DNA of 8,987 bases from the NCBI GenBank assembly GCA_050118555.1, contig JASFKQ010000153.1, forward strand, positions 1 to 8,987. Reading direction: 5' to 3'. Below, one piece after another: positions 1 through 6,105 of the stretch. Below the pieces are notes generated by a model. That model ran no database searches. It saw nothing but the letters and a program-made list of their open reading frames with translations, and was not told where the DNA came from. Position 1 is the stretch's first letter. Each line of letters begins with the position of its first letter. The position numbers and the translations under genes were made by a program. The stretch comes from CALKKN01 sp050118555 (GTDB lineage: Bacteria; Pseudomonadota; Gammaproteobacteria; Xanthomonadales; SZUA-36).

Positions 1-26
1 TTTCCTGTTCCAACCCGAGGCATTGG

Positions 27-49
27 TCGCGAGCTGAGCTCGCTCCTGC
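27..49 (-). repeat. REP-like palindrome 1
   Basis: On the minus strand this reads GCAGGAGCG, a short palindromic core (GAGCTCAGCTC) and then GCGA. This is the same plan as the better preserved REP pair at 7324-7392 (GTAGGAGCG, core, CGCGA). The core can fold into a hairpin. It lies 7 bases beyond the stop codon of the lrp relic, so it marks the outer edge of the rearranged region. REP elements are short non-coding repeats usually moved by a RAYT transposase; no such gene is in the window. Confidence 0.6.
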
Positions 50-56
50 ACGGGGG

Positions 57-125
57 CTACACCGTCAACACGGTCGTGCGCCTGATCTCCGACAGCGCCA
101 TGGACGAGGTGATTACCTGCACGGC
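57..125 (-). pseudogene. relic of the 3' end of an lrp/asnC gene
   Basis: Bases 55-125 match 1627-1697, the 3' end of the intact Lrp-family gene, with 7 mismatches in 71 by my count. On the minus strand it encodes VQVITSSMALSEIRRTTVL followed by TV and a TAG stop at 57-59. The intact protein ends VQEITSSMALSEIKRTTVL, then PV and a stop in the same place. Similarity fades beyond about 125, and the propeller gene's stop follows at 139. Only the last 23 or so codons survive, with no start, so it cannot be a gene. Most mismatches are synonymous or conservative, so the copy once evolved as coding sequence or is young. The rest of this second lrp copy was either lost or never present. Confidence 0.85.
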
Positions 126-138
126 CAAAGCCTGCGAA

Positions 139-1431
139 TCAGGGCTGGTAAGCCTCGCAATAGGCGGCGTTGTCGCTCGCGATCCGCTGCAGCTCGATTT
201 CGCCGCTGACGCCCGGCGGATCGAGGTCGTAGCTCAGCGTGGCGCTGTCGCAGTCGTGCCAGACGATGGTCATGCTGCCGATGGGCGTCGGGTCGCCTAC
301 CGCCGGGCTGGCCGAGTCGAACACACCGCCCTCGGAGAGGTTGACGGTCAGCTCCGCGGTGTCGCCGTCATACGGGCCCTGGGCGGTTATCCAGCGGTGA
401 CCTGGTTCGCCCAGGTTAGCCATGGCGCTGCCAGGTGGGCGCTCGGTGTCGTAGGTGAACCAGGCGAGGAACATGGTCTCGCTTTCCTCGTACACGGTGA
501 TAAAGAAACCCTGGCCACCGGTGGCGGGCTCGAACCAGGCATCGGCCATGCCGGCGTTGATCTCGAATGGCACCTCGATGGCGTCGGTGAAGGTCAGGTC
601 GTGGATGATGCCGGCTGAATAAGTGTGCCCGACCAGTGTGGCGACGCCGTTCGCGGGATTCAGGGTGACGAGTACGTAGGGGTCCCAGTTGCTTTCCCAG
701 TTGTAGCTGCCGAACAGCTGGCCATCCGACGGCCGCGCGACCAGTCCCATGTAACAGCTTTTGTTGGCCAGAGTTTTCGACGTCAGCACCGCGGCGGTGT
801 CCGGATCCAGGGTGACGAGTAGCGTGTCGCTGGACCAGCATGGTGTGAAGTAGAGTGTCCCGTCGGGGTGGAAGGCCAGGCCGCCATTGGCGTTGCCCAG
901 CGACGGATCCCGCCCGATGAGCGTGACTTCGGCGGTGGAGGTATCAATGGTCAGGAGCGCGCCGCCCGGACTGGATTCTTCCTCCCAGCCACAGTCGTCA
1001 TCTCCCTGGTTAGCGAGCACGCCGTACAGAACGTCGGTACCGGGCTGAAAGCTCAGATCACCCACGTAGCAGTTGAGGCCACCCGCTGTGCTCAGCCGAC
1101 CAATGTCGCTGATCAGGGCGCCGGTGGCGGGGTTGATCTCGAGCAGGCGGGGGCCGTTCTCGGGGTTGCTCTGGTTGTAACCAGTGGTCGCGAACACCCG
1201 ACCCGTCGAGTCGGTGGCCACGCCGGTCAGGCCGACACCAGCCGCCGGCGCGCCGATGATGATGGTGTTGGCGTTGTTCTGGTTGACCGTCGAGATCCTG
1301 CCGGGCGTGCCGGACTGGTTGGACCCGCCGTGAACGCCCAGCATGGTCTCCTGGGCCTGCACGGGCGCCGCGCTCAACAACAGGAGCATGAGTACCGTCA
1401 TGCTTCGAATTGCCCGTGGATTGGTCTTCAT
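139..1431 (-). CDS. exported beta-propeller protein with shared C-terminal domain (copy A)
   Basis: 430 residues. The ATG at 1431 is supported by a strong AGGAGGAGG ribosome site about 7 bases upstream. Residues 1-26 form a signal peptide (basic start, hydrophobic MTVLMLLLLS, likely cleavage VQA|QE), so the product is periplasmic or secreted. Residues about 30-288 contain repeats such as GVATDSTGRVFATTG, LLEINPATG and GLAFHPDGTLYF, typical of beta-propeller blades (NHL/PQQ/Vgb-like superfamily). Residues 291-430 form a separate domain also found in the paralogue at 2593-3885. Its landmarks are INAGMADAW, GQGFF, FLAWFTYDTERPP, GEPGHRW, AQGPYDGDTAEL and GGVFD, with two conserved cysteines (C394, C425) that may pair. 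No catalytic motif is visible, and binding or a surface role is only a guess. The gene lies between an lrp relic and the intact lrp. It is probably transcribed from its own promoter in the 197-base gap upstream. Confidence 0.85.
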   Translation of the reverse strand: MKTNPRAIRSMTVLMLLLLSAAPVQAQETMLGVHGGSNQSGTPGRISTVNQNNANTIIIGAPAAGVGLTGVATDSTGRVFATTGYNQSNPENGPRLLEINPATGALISDIGRLSTAGGLNCYVGDLSFQPGTDVLYGVLANQGDDDCGWEEESSPGGALLTIDTSTAEVTLIGRDPSLGNANGGLAFHPDGTLYFTPCWSSDTLLVTLDPDTAAVLTSKTLANKSCYMGLVARPSDGQLFGSYNWESNWDPYVLVTLNPANGVATLVGHTYSAGIIHDLTFTDAIEVPFEINAGMADAWFEPATGGQGFFITVYEESETMFLAWFTYDTERPPGSAMANLGEPGHRWITAQGPYDGDTAELTVNLSEGGVFDSASPAVGDPTPIGSMTIVWHDCDSATLSYDLDPPGVSGEIELQRIASDNAAYCEAYQP

Positions 1432-1460
1432 ATGGAACCTCCTCCTGTTCGATGATTTGC

Positions 1461-1492
1461 GCAGGCCGCAATGATTCTCCCTCTCGGCCTGC
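1461..1492 (-). promoter_or_regulatory. stem-loop in the leader of propeller gene A
   Basis: GCAGGCCG at 1461-1468 and CGGCCTGC at 1485-1492 form a perfect 8-bp inverted repeat around a 16-base loop, 30-61 bases upstream of the start codon. It would lie in the 5' leader if transcription starts further upstream near 1500-1530, where a TATACT element is seen on the minus strand. It could be a leader hairpin or a protein-binding dyad; the sequence does not say which. Confidence 0.35.
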
Positions 1493-1555
1493 CATAGCCC
1501 TTGTAGAAAAGTATAGACAAGCTACTTGAGCCTGCAGGCGAAGGCCCGGATACGA

Positions 1556-1628
1556 GGCCGGGTATCGGTCATTGCGCCGACGTGTGGGAGGAGGCGTGAT
1601 CTTCCGGGATCAATGGGCCGGGTATCGG
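1556..1628. repeat. 13-bp direct repeats around a degenerate REP-like hairpin
   Basis: GGCCGGGTATCGG occurs at 1556-1568 and again at 1616-1628, the second copy ending at the lrp stop codon. The 47 bases between hold GTGGGAGGAGGCG (1584-1596), which resembles a REP head. This is followed by a small hairpin, TGATC at 1597-1601 pairing with GATCA at 1608-1612. It looks like a decayed REP with a duplicated flank, downstream of the intact lrp. The direct repeats are exact; the REP assignment is tentative. Confidence 0.45.
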
Positions 1629-2108
1629 CTACACCGGTAACACGGTCGTCCGCTTGATCTCCGAAAGCGCCATGGACGAGGTGATTTCCTGCACGCCCGG
1701 AAGGCGCGAGAGCTTTTCGAAGAAGAAGGTCTCGTAGGCTTCCACGTCGGGCGCGACGATGCGCAGCAGGAAATCCACGCTGCCCATCAACACGTAGCAG
1801 TCCAGCACCTCGGGGAAGCTCTGGATGGCTTCCGAGAAATCGGCCAGGTTGGAGCGGCCGTGGGAACTGAGCTTCACCTGGGCGAAGATCATCGCGTTGA
1901 AGCCGGCCTTCCTGCGATCCAGCGTCACCACCTGGGGCGGGATCAGCCCGGCCTCGCGCATCTGCTGGATGCGGCGCCAGACGGTGGCCTGCGAGGCGCC
2001 GATGCGCTCGCCGATTGCGGCCGCGCTGATTTCCGGCTCGGTCTGCAGCAGGCGCAGGATGCGGCGGTCGGTGCGGTCGAGTTTTACGGTTTGCTCGTCT
2101 TTACTCAT
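1629..2108 (-). CDS. AsnC/Lrp-family transcriptional regulator
   Basis: 159 residues, a normal length for the family. Residues about 9-56 form the AsnC-type winged helix-turn-helix (KLDRTDRRILRLLQTEP, then IGERIGASQATVWRRIQQM). Residues about 74-147 form the RAM/ligand-binding domain (AQVKLSS, FPEVLDCYVLMGSVDFLLRI, LSRLPGVQEITSSMALSEIK). Such proteins assemble into dimers or octamers, wrap DNA, and respond to amino acids or related small molecules. The ATG at 2108 lacks a good Shine-Dalgarno; AGAAG directly abuts it. The gene is divergent from the ACT-domain gene, with 114 bases between, so it may control that gene and itself. The effector cannot be read from sequence. Its last 71 bases are duplicated at 55-125. 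It resembles generic AsnC/Lrp relatives, and I would not call it the global Lrp itself. Confidence 0.93.
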   Translation of the reverse strand: MSKDEQTVKLDRTDRRILRLLQTEPEISAAAIGERIGASQATVWRRIQQMREAGLIPPQVVTLDRRKAGFNAMIFAQVKLSSHGRSNLADFSEAIQSFPEVLDCYVLMGSVDFLLRIVAPDVEAYETFFFEKLSRLPGVQEITSSMALSEIKRTTVLPV

Positions 2109-2122
2109 CTTCTGGGTATTTT

Positions 2123-2139
2123 GTGCATTCTTTATTCAC
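2123..2139. promoter_or_regulatory. candidate Lrp-type operator in the divergent region
   Basis: A partly symmetric 17-mer (GTGCATTCTTTATTCAC) has outer GTG/CAC and inner AT/AT pairs around an AT-rich centre, as AsnC/Lrp-family sites often do. It begins 15 bases upstream of the regulator's start codon, so autoregulation is plausible. Only 5 of the outer 6 positions are symmetric. The surrounding spacer (2109-2216) is AT-rich and must hold both promoters, but I cannot place -35/-10 pairs with confidence. Confidence 0.3.
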
Positions 2140-2222
2140 TAATTAACAGTTTCAGCGCGATATTGAAAGCCCCTTCCGCATTTTTACCGCTAATATCATG
2201 CAAAGGATCGAGGGACATGCGC

Positions 2223-2570
2223 ATGGACAGTTCAGCGGTGAGTGGCCAACAAGACGTTTACGCGGAGCCTCGGGGATCGAATTCCGGCGGGGAGTTGCCG
2301 GACGCCATCGTCACGGTGCGGCTGGAGCGCAGCCCGACGGCGTTGTCCCGCGCCTTTGCTCTGATGTGCACGCTGGGACTGGTGCCGACCTCAGCCAGCA
2401 GTGCACTGGACGGGGACGAGGCGATCCGGCTGGACCTGCATTTCGTAGCGGCTCCGGCCGGCCGCATCGACTTGCTGCGGCGCAAGCTGGCGCAGCTGAT
2501 CGAGTGCCTGGAGGTAGTGTTGCCCGAAGCCGCGGCGCCGCGCGCGGAGGCGGCGTCCGGAACCGGCTGA
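2223..2570 (+). CDS. small ACT-domain protein (IlvM-like)
   Basis: 115 residues from the ATG at 2223, which has GAGGGA seven bases upstream. An in-frame ATG at 2217 with AAGGA nine bases upstream is an alternative. Residues about 27-101 resemble an ACT regulatory domain of the IlvM kind: AIVTVRLERSPTALSRAFAL, then AIRLDLHFVAAPAGRIDLL and KLAQLIECLEVVLPE. This matches the beta-alpha-beta-beta-alpha-beta plan of the small acetolactate synthase subunit. The first 26 residues are polar and probably disordered, and the Ala-rich tail adds about 14. IlvM proteins bind the large subunit and branched-chain amino acids, but no ilvG or ilvC is nearby. It could equally be a stand-alone amino-acid sensor partnered with the divergent Lrp. 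It is convergent with propeller gene B, 22 bases away. A decayed copy of its middle lies at about 3990-4064. Confidence 0.75.
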   Translation: MDSSAVSGQQDVYAEPRGSNSGGELPDAIVTVRLERSPTALSRAFALMCTLGLVPTSASSALDGDEAIRLDLHFVAAPAGRIDLLRRKLAQLIECLEVVLPEAAAPRAEAASGTG

Positions 2571-2596
2571 GCGCGAGCGAGGCTCGCTCCTCCTAC
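2571..2596 (-). repeat. REP-like palindrome 2, overlapping a stop codon
   Basis: On the minus strand this reads GTAGGAGGAGCGAGC, C, TCGCTCGCGC: a REP head, a palindromic core and a CGCG tail. GAGCGA at 2575-2580 pairs with TCGCTC at 2584-2589 around a GGC loop. It fills the whole gap between the convergent ACT and propeller B genes. The propeller gene's TAG stop (2593-2595) lies inside the REP head, so the element supplies that stop. The hairpin may also act as a two-way transcription end, although there is no T-run. Confidence 0.6.
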
Positions 2597-3885
2597 GGTG
2601 CAGCGAGTTCTTCGCAGAGGGCGACGCCGTCCTCGGCGATGCGCTGCAGGGGGATTTCGCCCGACAGGTTCAGCGACGGGATGTCGTAGGTGGCCATGCC
2701 GTTGCTGCAGTCGGCGAACTCCAGGGTGATGGCGCCGTAGGGCTCGGGATCGGTGGTCGCCGCCGGTTCGGCAGCGTCGAACACGCCGCCGGACGTCAGG
2801 CTCACCGTCAATTCGGCCGTGTCGCCGTCGTAGGGGCCCTGGGCGGTCAGCCAACGGTGCCCGGGCTCGCCGAGCAGGGCGGTCGCATCCTCCGGCGGGC
2901 GCTCGGTGTCGTAGGTGAACCAGGCAAGGAACACCTGCTTTACGACCGGGAAGACGGTCACCAGGAAGCCCTGGCCGCTGGTGGCCGGGTTGTACCAGGC
3001 GTCGGCGATGCCGGCATTGATCTGAAAGGTGTTGGCGTTGGGCTGCCGCACCACCACCGCGTTCGGGGTCAGCAGGTTGCCCGAACCACTAGGAACGAGG
3101 TCCTTCACGTAGGCGCCGTCCGGCGTGTACATCTTCACCGCGTGGGTGCCGCCGTTGCCGATCAACAGGTTGCCGTTCGGCAGATGGCCGACGCCTTCGG
3201 ATTGCGACAGCCCGCTGATGAACACCCCCTTGTAGCTGCCATCCGGGCCGAAGCGCTTGACGGCGCCGCCGTCGTAGTCGGCGACCAGCAGGTCGCCGCT
3301 CTCGTCGAACCAGATGTTGGTCGGGCCCGCCAGGTTGCTGTCGATGAACAGGCCGAGATCGGAGCCGTCGGGTCCGAACTTGCGCACGTTATCGTCGGTG
3401 TAGGACGAGACGTACAGGTTGCCGTCACTGTCCCAGTCCAGGCCGATGCTTCGTGGCACGGACACCTCGGTGAAGAGGTCGACGAAGGTGCCGTCCAGCT
3501 GGTAGCGCCGGACCCGGCTGTTGCCGTTCCACTGCAGCACGTACAGCAGGTTGTCGGCGCCGATCTTCATGCGCGTCGGGGAGCTGATGCCGACGGCGAA
3601 GGCGTCGATGTAGTCGCCGGTGGCCGCGTCGTAGCGATCGATGTGCCCGTTGCTGAAATTGGAGATCAGCACCGTGCCTTCCTGCTCCAGGAACACGATG
3701 TCCTGCGGCCAGGCCAGGTTCTGATCGATGAAAACCTCGGGGTTTTCGCCGTTGGCGTCGAACTTCAGGATCTGCCAGGGCGGCTGGTCGAAGTTGCCCG
3801 CATCACTGACGTAGATCTCCGTTTGCTGAGCCGCCAGTTCGGTAGCCGGCAGCAGCAGGCATAGTAGGATCAATGCGATTCTCAT
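2593..3885 (-). CDS. exported NHL-like beta-propeller protein with shared C-terminal domain (copy B)
   Basis: 430 residues. The ATG at 3885 has GGGAGGGAG about 7 bases upstream. Residues 1-19 are a signal peptide (MRIALILLCLLLPATELAA|Q). Residues about 22-285 hold repeated blades with the pattern FGPDGS..G.FI (RYQLDGTFVDLF, KFGPDGSDLGLFID, RFGPDGSYKGVFI, MYTPDGAYVKDLV). This is typical of NHL/SMP-30/Vgb-type propellers, which are usually binding scaffolds. Residues 289-430 are the domain shared with gene A (INAGIADAW, GQGFL, FLAWFTYDTERPP, GEPGHRW, AQGPYDGDTAEL, GGVFD), with conserved cysteines C393 and C424. By my count 59 of the first 80 domain positions are identical, while the propellers differ clearly. 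Function unknown; the protein is likely periplasmic or secreted. A candidate -35 TTGCTT and TATGGC lie about 30-60 bases upstream, but this promoter is weak. Confidence 0.87.
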   Translation of the reverse strand: MRIALILLCLLLPATELAAQQTEIYVSDAGNFDQPPWQILKFDANGENPEVFIDQNLAWPQDIVFLEQEGTVLISNFSNGHIDRYDAATGDYIDAFAVGISSPTRMKIGADNLLYVLQWNGNSRVRRYQLDGTFVDLFTEVSVPRSIGLDWDSDGNLYVSSYTDDNVRKFGPDGSDLGLFIDSNLAGPTNIWFDESGDLLVADYDGGAVKRFGPDGSYKGVFISGLSQSEGVGHLPNGNLLIGNGGTHAVKMYTPDGAYVKDLVPSGSGNLLTPNAVVVRQPNANTFQINAGIADAWYNPATSGQGFLVTVFPVVKQVFLAWFTYDTERPPEDATALLGEPGHRWLTAQGPYDGDTAELTVSLTSGGVFDAAEPAATTDPEPYGAITLEFADCSNGMATYDIPSLNLSGEIPLQRIAEDGVALCEELAAP

Positions 3886-3989
3886 GGGTCTCCCTCCCGG
3901 CGTGTCTTACACCCAACCATGCCATAGTGAATCGGTGAACCAAGCAAAATGGCGCAGGGCGAGCGCGTCGTGCGGTGAGCGGTAGGTGA

Positions 3990-4064
3990 CCGCCTGGGGG
4001 CGGCACGGCGCTGGCCGATGAGGACGCCATCCGGCTGGACCTGCATTTCGTGTCGGCGCCGGAC
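3990..4064 (+). pseudogene. relic of the ACT-domain gene
   Basis: On the plus strand this reads GGGTALADEDAIRLDLHFVS and APD, against SASSALDGDEAIRLDLHFVA and APA in the intact ACT protein. A 23-base stretch is identical (4029-4051 versus 2424-2446). A TGA at 3987-3989 closes the frame upstream. With a one-base shift, weaker DNA similarity appears to continue back towards about 3970. After 4064 no similarity is left. It has no start or Shine-Dalgarno and is surely non-coding. The 315-base gap (3886-4200) also holds the promoter of propeller gene B, a REP at 4107-4129 and the start region of the TIR gene. Confidence 0.75.
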
Positions 4065-4106
4065 CGAACGTTGTTCGGGATCAGCTTGGGCTGCCCCGTG
4101 GAGAAA

Positions 4107-4129
4107 TCGCGAACCAGGTTCGCTCCTGC
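4107..4129 (-). repeat. REP-like palindrome 3
   Basis: On the minus strand this reads GCAGGAGCG, core AACCTGGTT, then CGCGA. The head and tail match palindrome 1 at 27-49 (GCAGGAGCG...CGCGA), and the core is a different palindrome of the same size. It lies 43 bases beyond the ACT relic and marks the right edge of the rearranged region. Confidence 0.6.
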
Positions 4130-4154
4130 GTGGGTGCGGTGCCTGGGGCTGCAT

Positions 4155-4183
4155 TTGCCTCGGGGGGCAAAGCGGTGCTTAAT
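4155..4183 (+). promoter_or_regulatory. weak candidate promoter for the TIR-TPR gene
   Basis: TTGCCT at 4155-4160 and CTTAAT at 4178-4183 are separated by 17 bases. Both hexamers deviate from the sigma-70 consensus (4 of 6 in the -10). Transcription would begin near 4190, which leaves little leader before a GTG start at 4201 and more before an ATG at 4222. Confidence 0.25.
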
Positions 4184-4200
4184 AAGCCTCAGAGGCGGGC

Positions 4201-5949
4201 GTGGCCCGGCAACGGGGGCAAATGAACGGCGTGGACAAGCCTTTCGCAGCTTACAGCGGCAGCGAACCGTACGTGTTCGTCTGCTATGCGCACAAGGATG
4301 CACCCACTGTGTACGCCGACCTCGTCGAGCTCGACGGCAACGGCGTTCACGTCTGGTACGACGAGGGCATTCCGGCCGGGTCGGCCTGGCGGGGCGAGAT
4401 CGCAGCCGCAATCAAGGGCGCGAGCAAGCTGATTTTCTATATCTCGGAGGCTTCGCTCGTGTCGTCGCACTGCCTGCGTGAAGTCGACTACGCGCTGCAC
4501 CACGACCTGGAAATCGTCCCGGTCTACCTGGAAGACTGCCCGCTGCCCGAGGAACTGGAGCTGGTCCTGAACCGCGTGCAGGCGCTGTTCCGCAACAAGG
4601 ACGACCGCTTCATGGGGCACCTGCTGGGCGCGCTGAGCGGCAAGCGCGGCCTGGTTCCGCTGCGCTCATCCAGGAAAAAACCCCGGCTGGGCCTCACCAC
4701 CGTGCTGTTGCTGCTCGTGGTGGTCCTGGCGCCCCTGCTGTGGATGCAGTGGGACCGGTCCGCCGGCCGTCAGCCAGACAGTTCCCCGGTCAGCTCCGAA
4801 CCCAGCGCCTACGATCACTACCTGGATGGCCTGAAGCTGGTGGAGCGATGGGACAAAGGCGACAACCTGGAACAGGCAATCGGGCTGTTCCGGGAGGCGG
4901 CGACGATGGACCCGGACTTCGCCCTGGCCTACGCGCGCCTGGCTGAGGCGCTGCGCCTGCGATACGCGATCACCCGGGACGATTCGTGGCTGTCCGAGGC
5001 GGCCGAAGACGCCCGGAAGGCGGTGCAGCTCAGTCCCGACCTGGCCCCGGTGCAGGTGGCGCTGGGGCAGGTGCAGTCGGCACAGGGCAACATCGACCTG
5101 GCTTCCGCGGCCTTCGAGCGCGCGCTGGCGATCGATCCGAACGACGCGCCGGCCAACCAGGCGATGGCCAAGGTGTACGAGCGCCAGGGCCGCGTAGACG
5201 ATGCCGAGGCCTCGTTGCAGAAGGCCCTTGCGCTCGCCCCGGACAACCTACTGATCCGCGACTCCTATGCAAACTTCCTGTACCGACAGGGCCGCTTCGA
5301 CGAAGCCGCCGACCAGTGGCGCTCGGTCATCCGGCAAGCGCCGGACCACTTCGGCGCACTGGTCAACCTCGGTTCCGCGCTCAGCGAGATGGGCAAACTT
5401 CCCGAGGCCATCACCATGTACGAGCGTGCCATCGAGATTCGTCCCAATTACATGGCCTACGTGAATCTGGGCACGGCCTACGCACGGATGGACAACTACC
5501 CGAAGGCGGTGGAAGCCCTGAACAACGCGATCAAGCTCGACGATTCCGACTGGCTGGCCTGGGGCAACCTGGCCTATGCCTATTCCTGGAAGGGCGGGGA
5601 AGAAGCGAAGGCCCGTGAAACCTTCGAACACGCTATCGGCCTGGCGGAGGCGGCGCGCAAGGAGAACCCGCGCGACCCCTTCGTCAACAGCGACCTGGCG
5701 CTCTATTACGCCAAGACCGGTCAGGAAGGCCTGGCGCTCGAGCGCCTGCAGACGGCACTGACGCTGTCCCCCGATTCCGGCGAAATTCTGGCCGCCGCGG
5801 CCGAGGTGTACGAGAACGCAGGCCAGCACGACAAGGCCGTCGAGGCGGCGTTGAAATCCATGCAGCTGGGCTTTCAGCGCCTACGGCTCCAGCTCAACCC
5901 CGAACTGGCCGGGGTGTTCAAGGACCCGCGCTTACACGATTTGCCCTAG
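4201..5949 (+). CDS. TIR domain - transmembrane - TPR repeat protein
   Basis: 582 residues from the GTG at 4201, which has AGAGG five bases upstream. The ATG at 4222 (residue 8) is also possible. Residues about 22-130 are a TIR domain: YVFVCYAHKDA (beta-A and box 1), VHVWYDEGIPAGSAWRGEI (BB loop), KLIFYISEASLVSSHCLREV (S..C..E). E94 is in the place of the catalytic glutamate of TIR NAD hydrolases. Residues about 163-184 (LGLTTVLLLLVVVLAPLLWM) form one membrane helix preceded by RKKPR, which predicts a cytosolic TIR domain and periplasmic TPRs. Residues about 203-570 are eight or nine TPRs (AYARLAEAL, AALVNLG-type and NLGTAYARMDNYPKAVEALN units). Bacterial TIR proteins often deplete NAD in phage defence, while others act as scaffolds; activity here is inferred only. 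No standard defence partner adjoins. The small gene at 6106 follows 156 bases later. Confidence 0.9.
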   Translation: MARQRGQMNGVDKPFAAYSGSEPYVFVCYAHKDAPTVYADLVELDGNGVHVWYDEGIPAGSAWRGEIAAAIKGASKLIFYISEASLVSSHCLREVDYALHHDLEIVPVYLEDCPLPEELELVLNRVQALFRNKDDRFMGHLLGALSGKRGLVPLRSSRKKPRLGLTTVLLLLVVVLAPLLWMQWDRSAGRQPDSSPVSSEPSAYDHYLDGLKLVERWDKGDNLEQAIGLFREAATMDPDFALAYARLAEALRLRYAITRDDSWLSEAAEDARKAVQLSPDLAPVQVALGQVQSAQGNIDLASAAFERALAIDPNDAPANQAMAKVYERQGRVDDAEASLQKALALAPDNLLIRDSYANFLYRQGRFDEAADQWRSVIRQAPDHFGALVNLGSALSEMGKLPEAITMYERAIEIRPNYMAYVNLGTAYARMDNYPKAVEALNNAIKLDDSDWLAWGNLAYAYSWKGGEEAKARETFEHAIGLAEAARKENPRDPFVNSDLALYYAKTGQEGLALERLQTALTLSPDSGEILAAAAEVYENAGQHDKAVEAALKSMQLGFQRLRLQLNPELAGVFKDPRLHDLP

Positions 5950-6105
5950 CATGCTGCCGGGCAACCCGTGAATCAGTCAGAGCGCCGCATAGACAAATGA
6001 GTGTTCTTGGCCTAGGTTCAGAGGGCCCGCAACGCATTCACTGCACGCTTCGCCAGCGGGCGTGGTCCATTTCACCAGACAACCAACCAATCAGGAGACT
6101 TCAGG

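Noticed and set aside
76..618. Plus-strand open frame of 180 codons
   Set aside because: It is antisense to the conserved C-terminal domain of propeller gene A and to the lrp relic; no protein-like features.
1490..1497. TGCCATAG shared upstream of both propeller genes (also 3920-3927)
   Set aside because: Only 8 bases, at different distances from the two start codons (59 and 35). Too short to call a common regulatory element.
2223..2570. Naming the ACT gene ilvM
   Set aside because: The fold matches, but no acetolactate synthase large subunit or other ilv gene is in view and the N-terminal extension is atypical, so the symbol is not justified.
2857..3864. Plus-strand open frame of 335 codons
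   Set aside because: It is wholly antisense to propeller gene B, lacks a ribosome site and is Val/Ala/Gly/Arg-rich, as expected for a GC-rich shadow frame. The minus-strand frame has a signal peptide, blade repeats and a paralogue.
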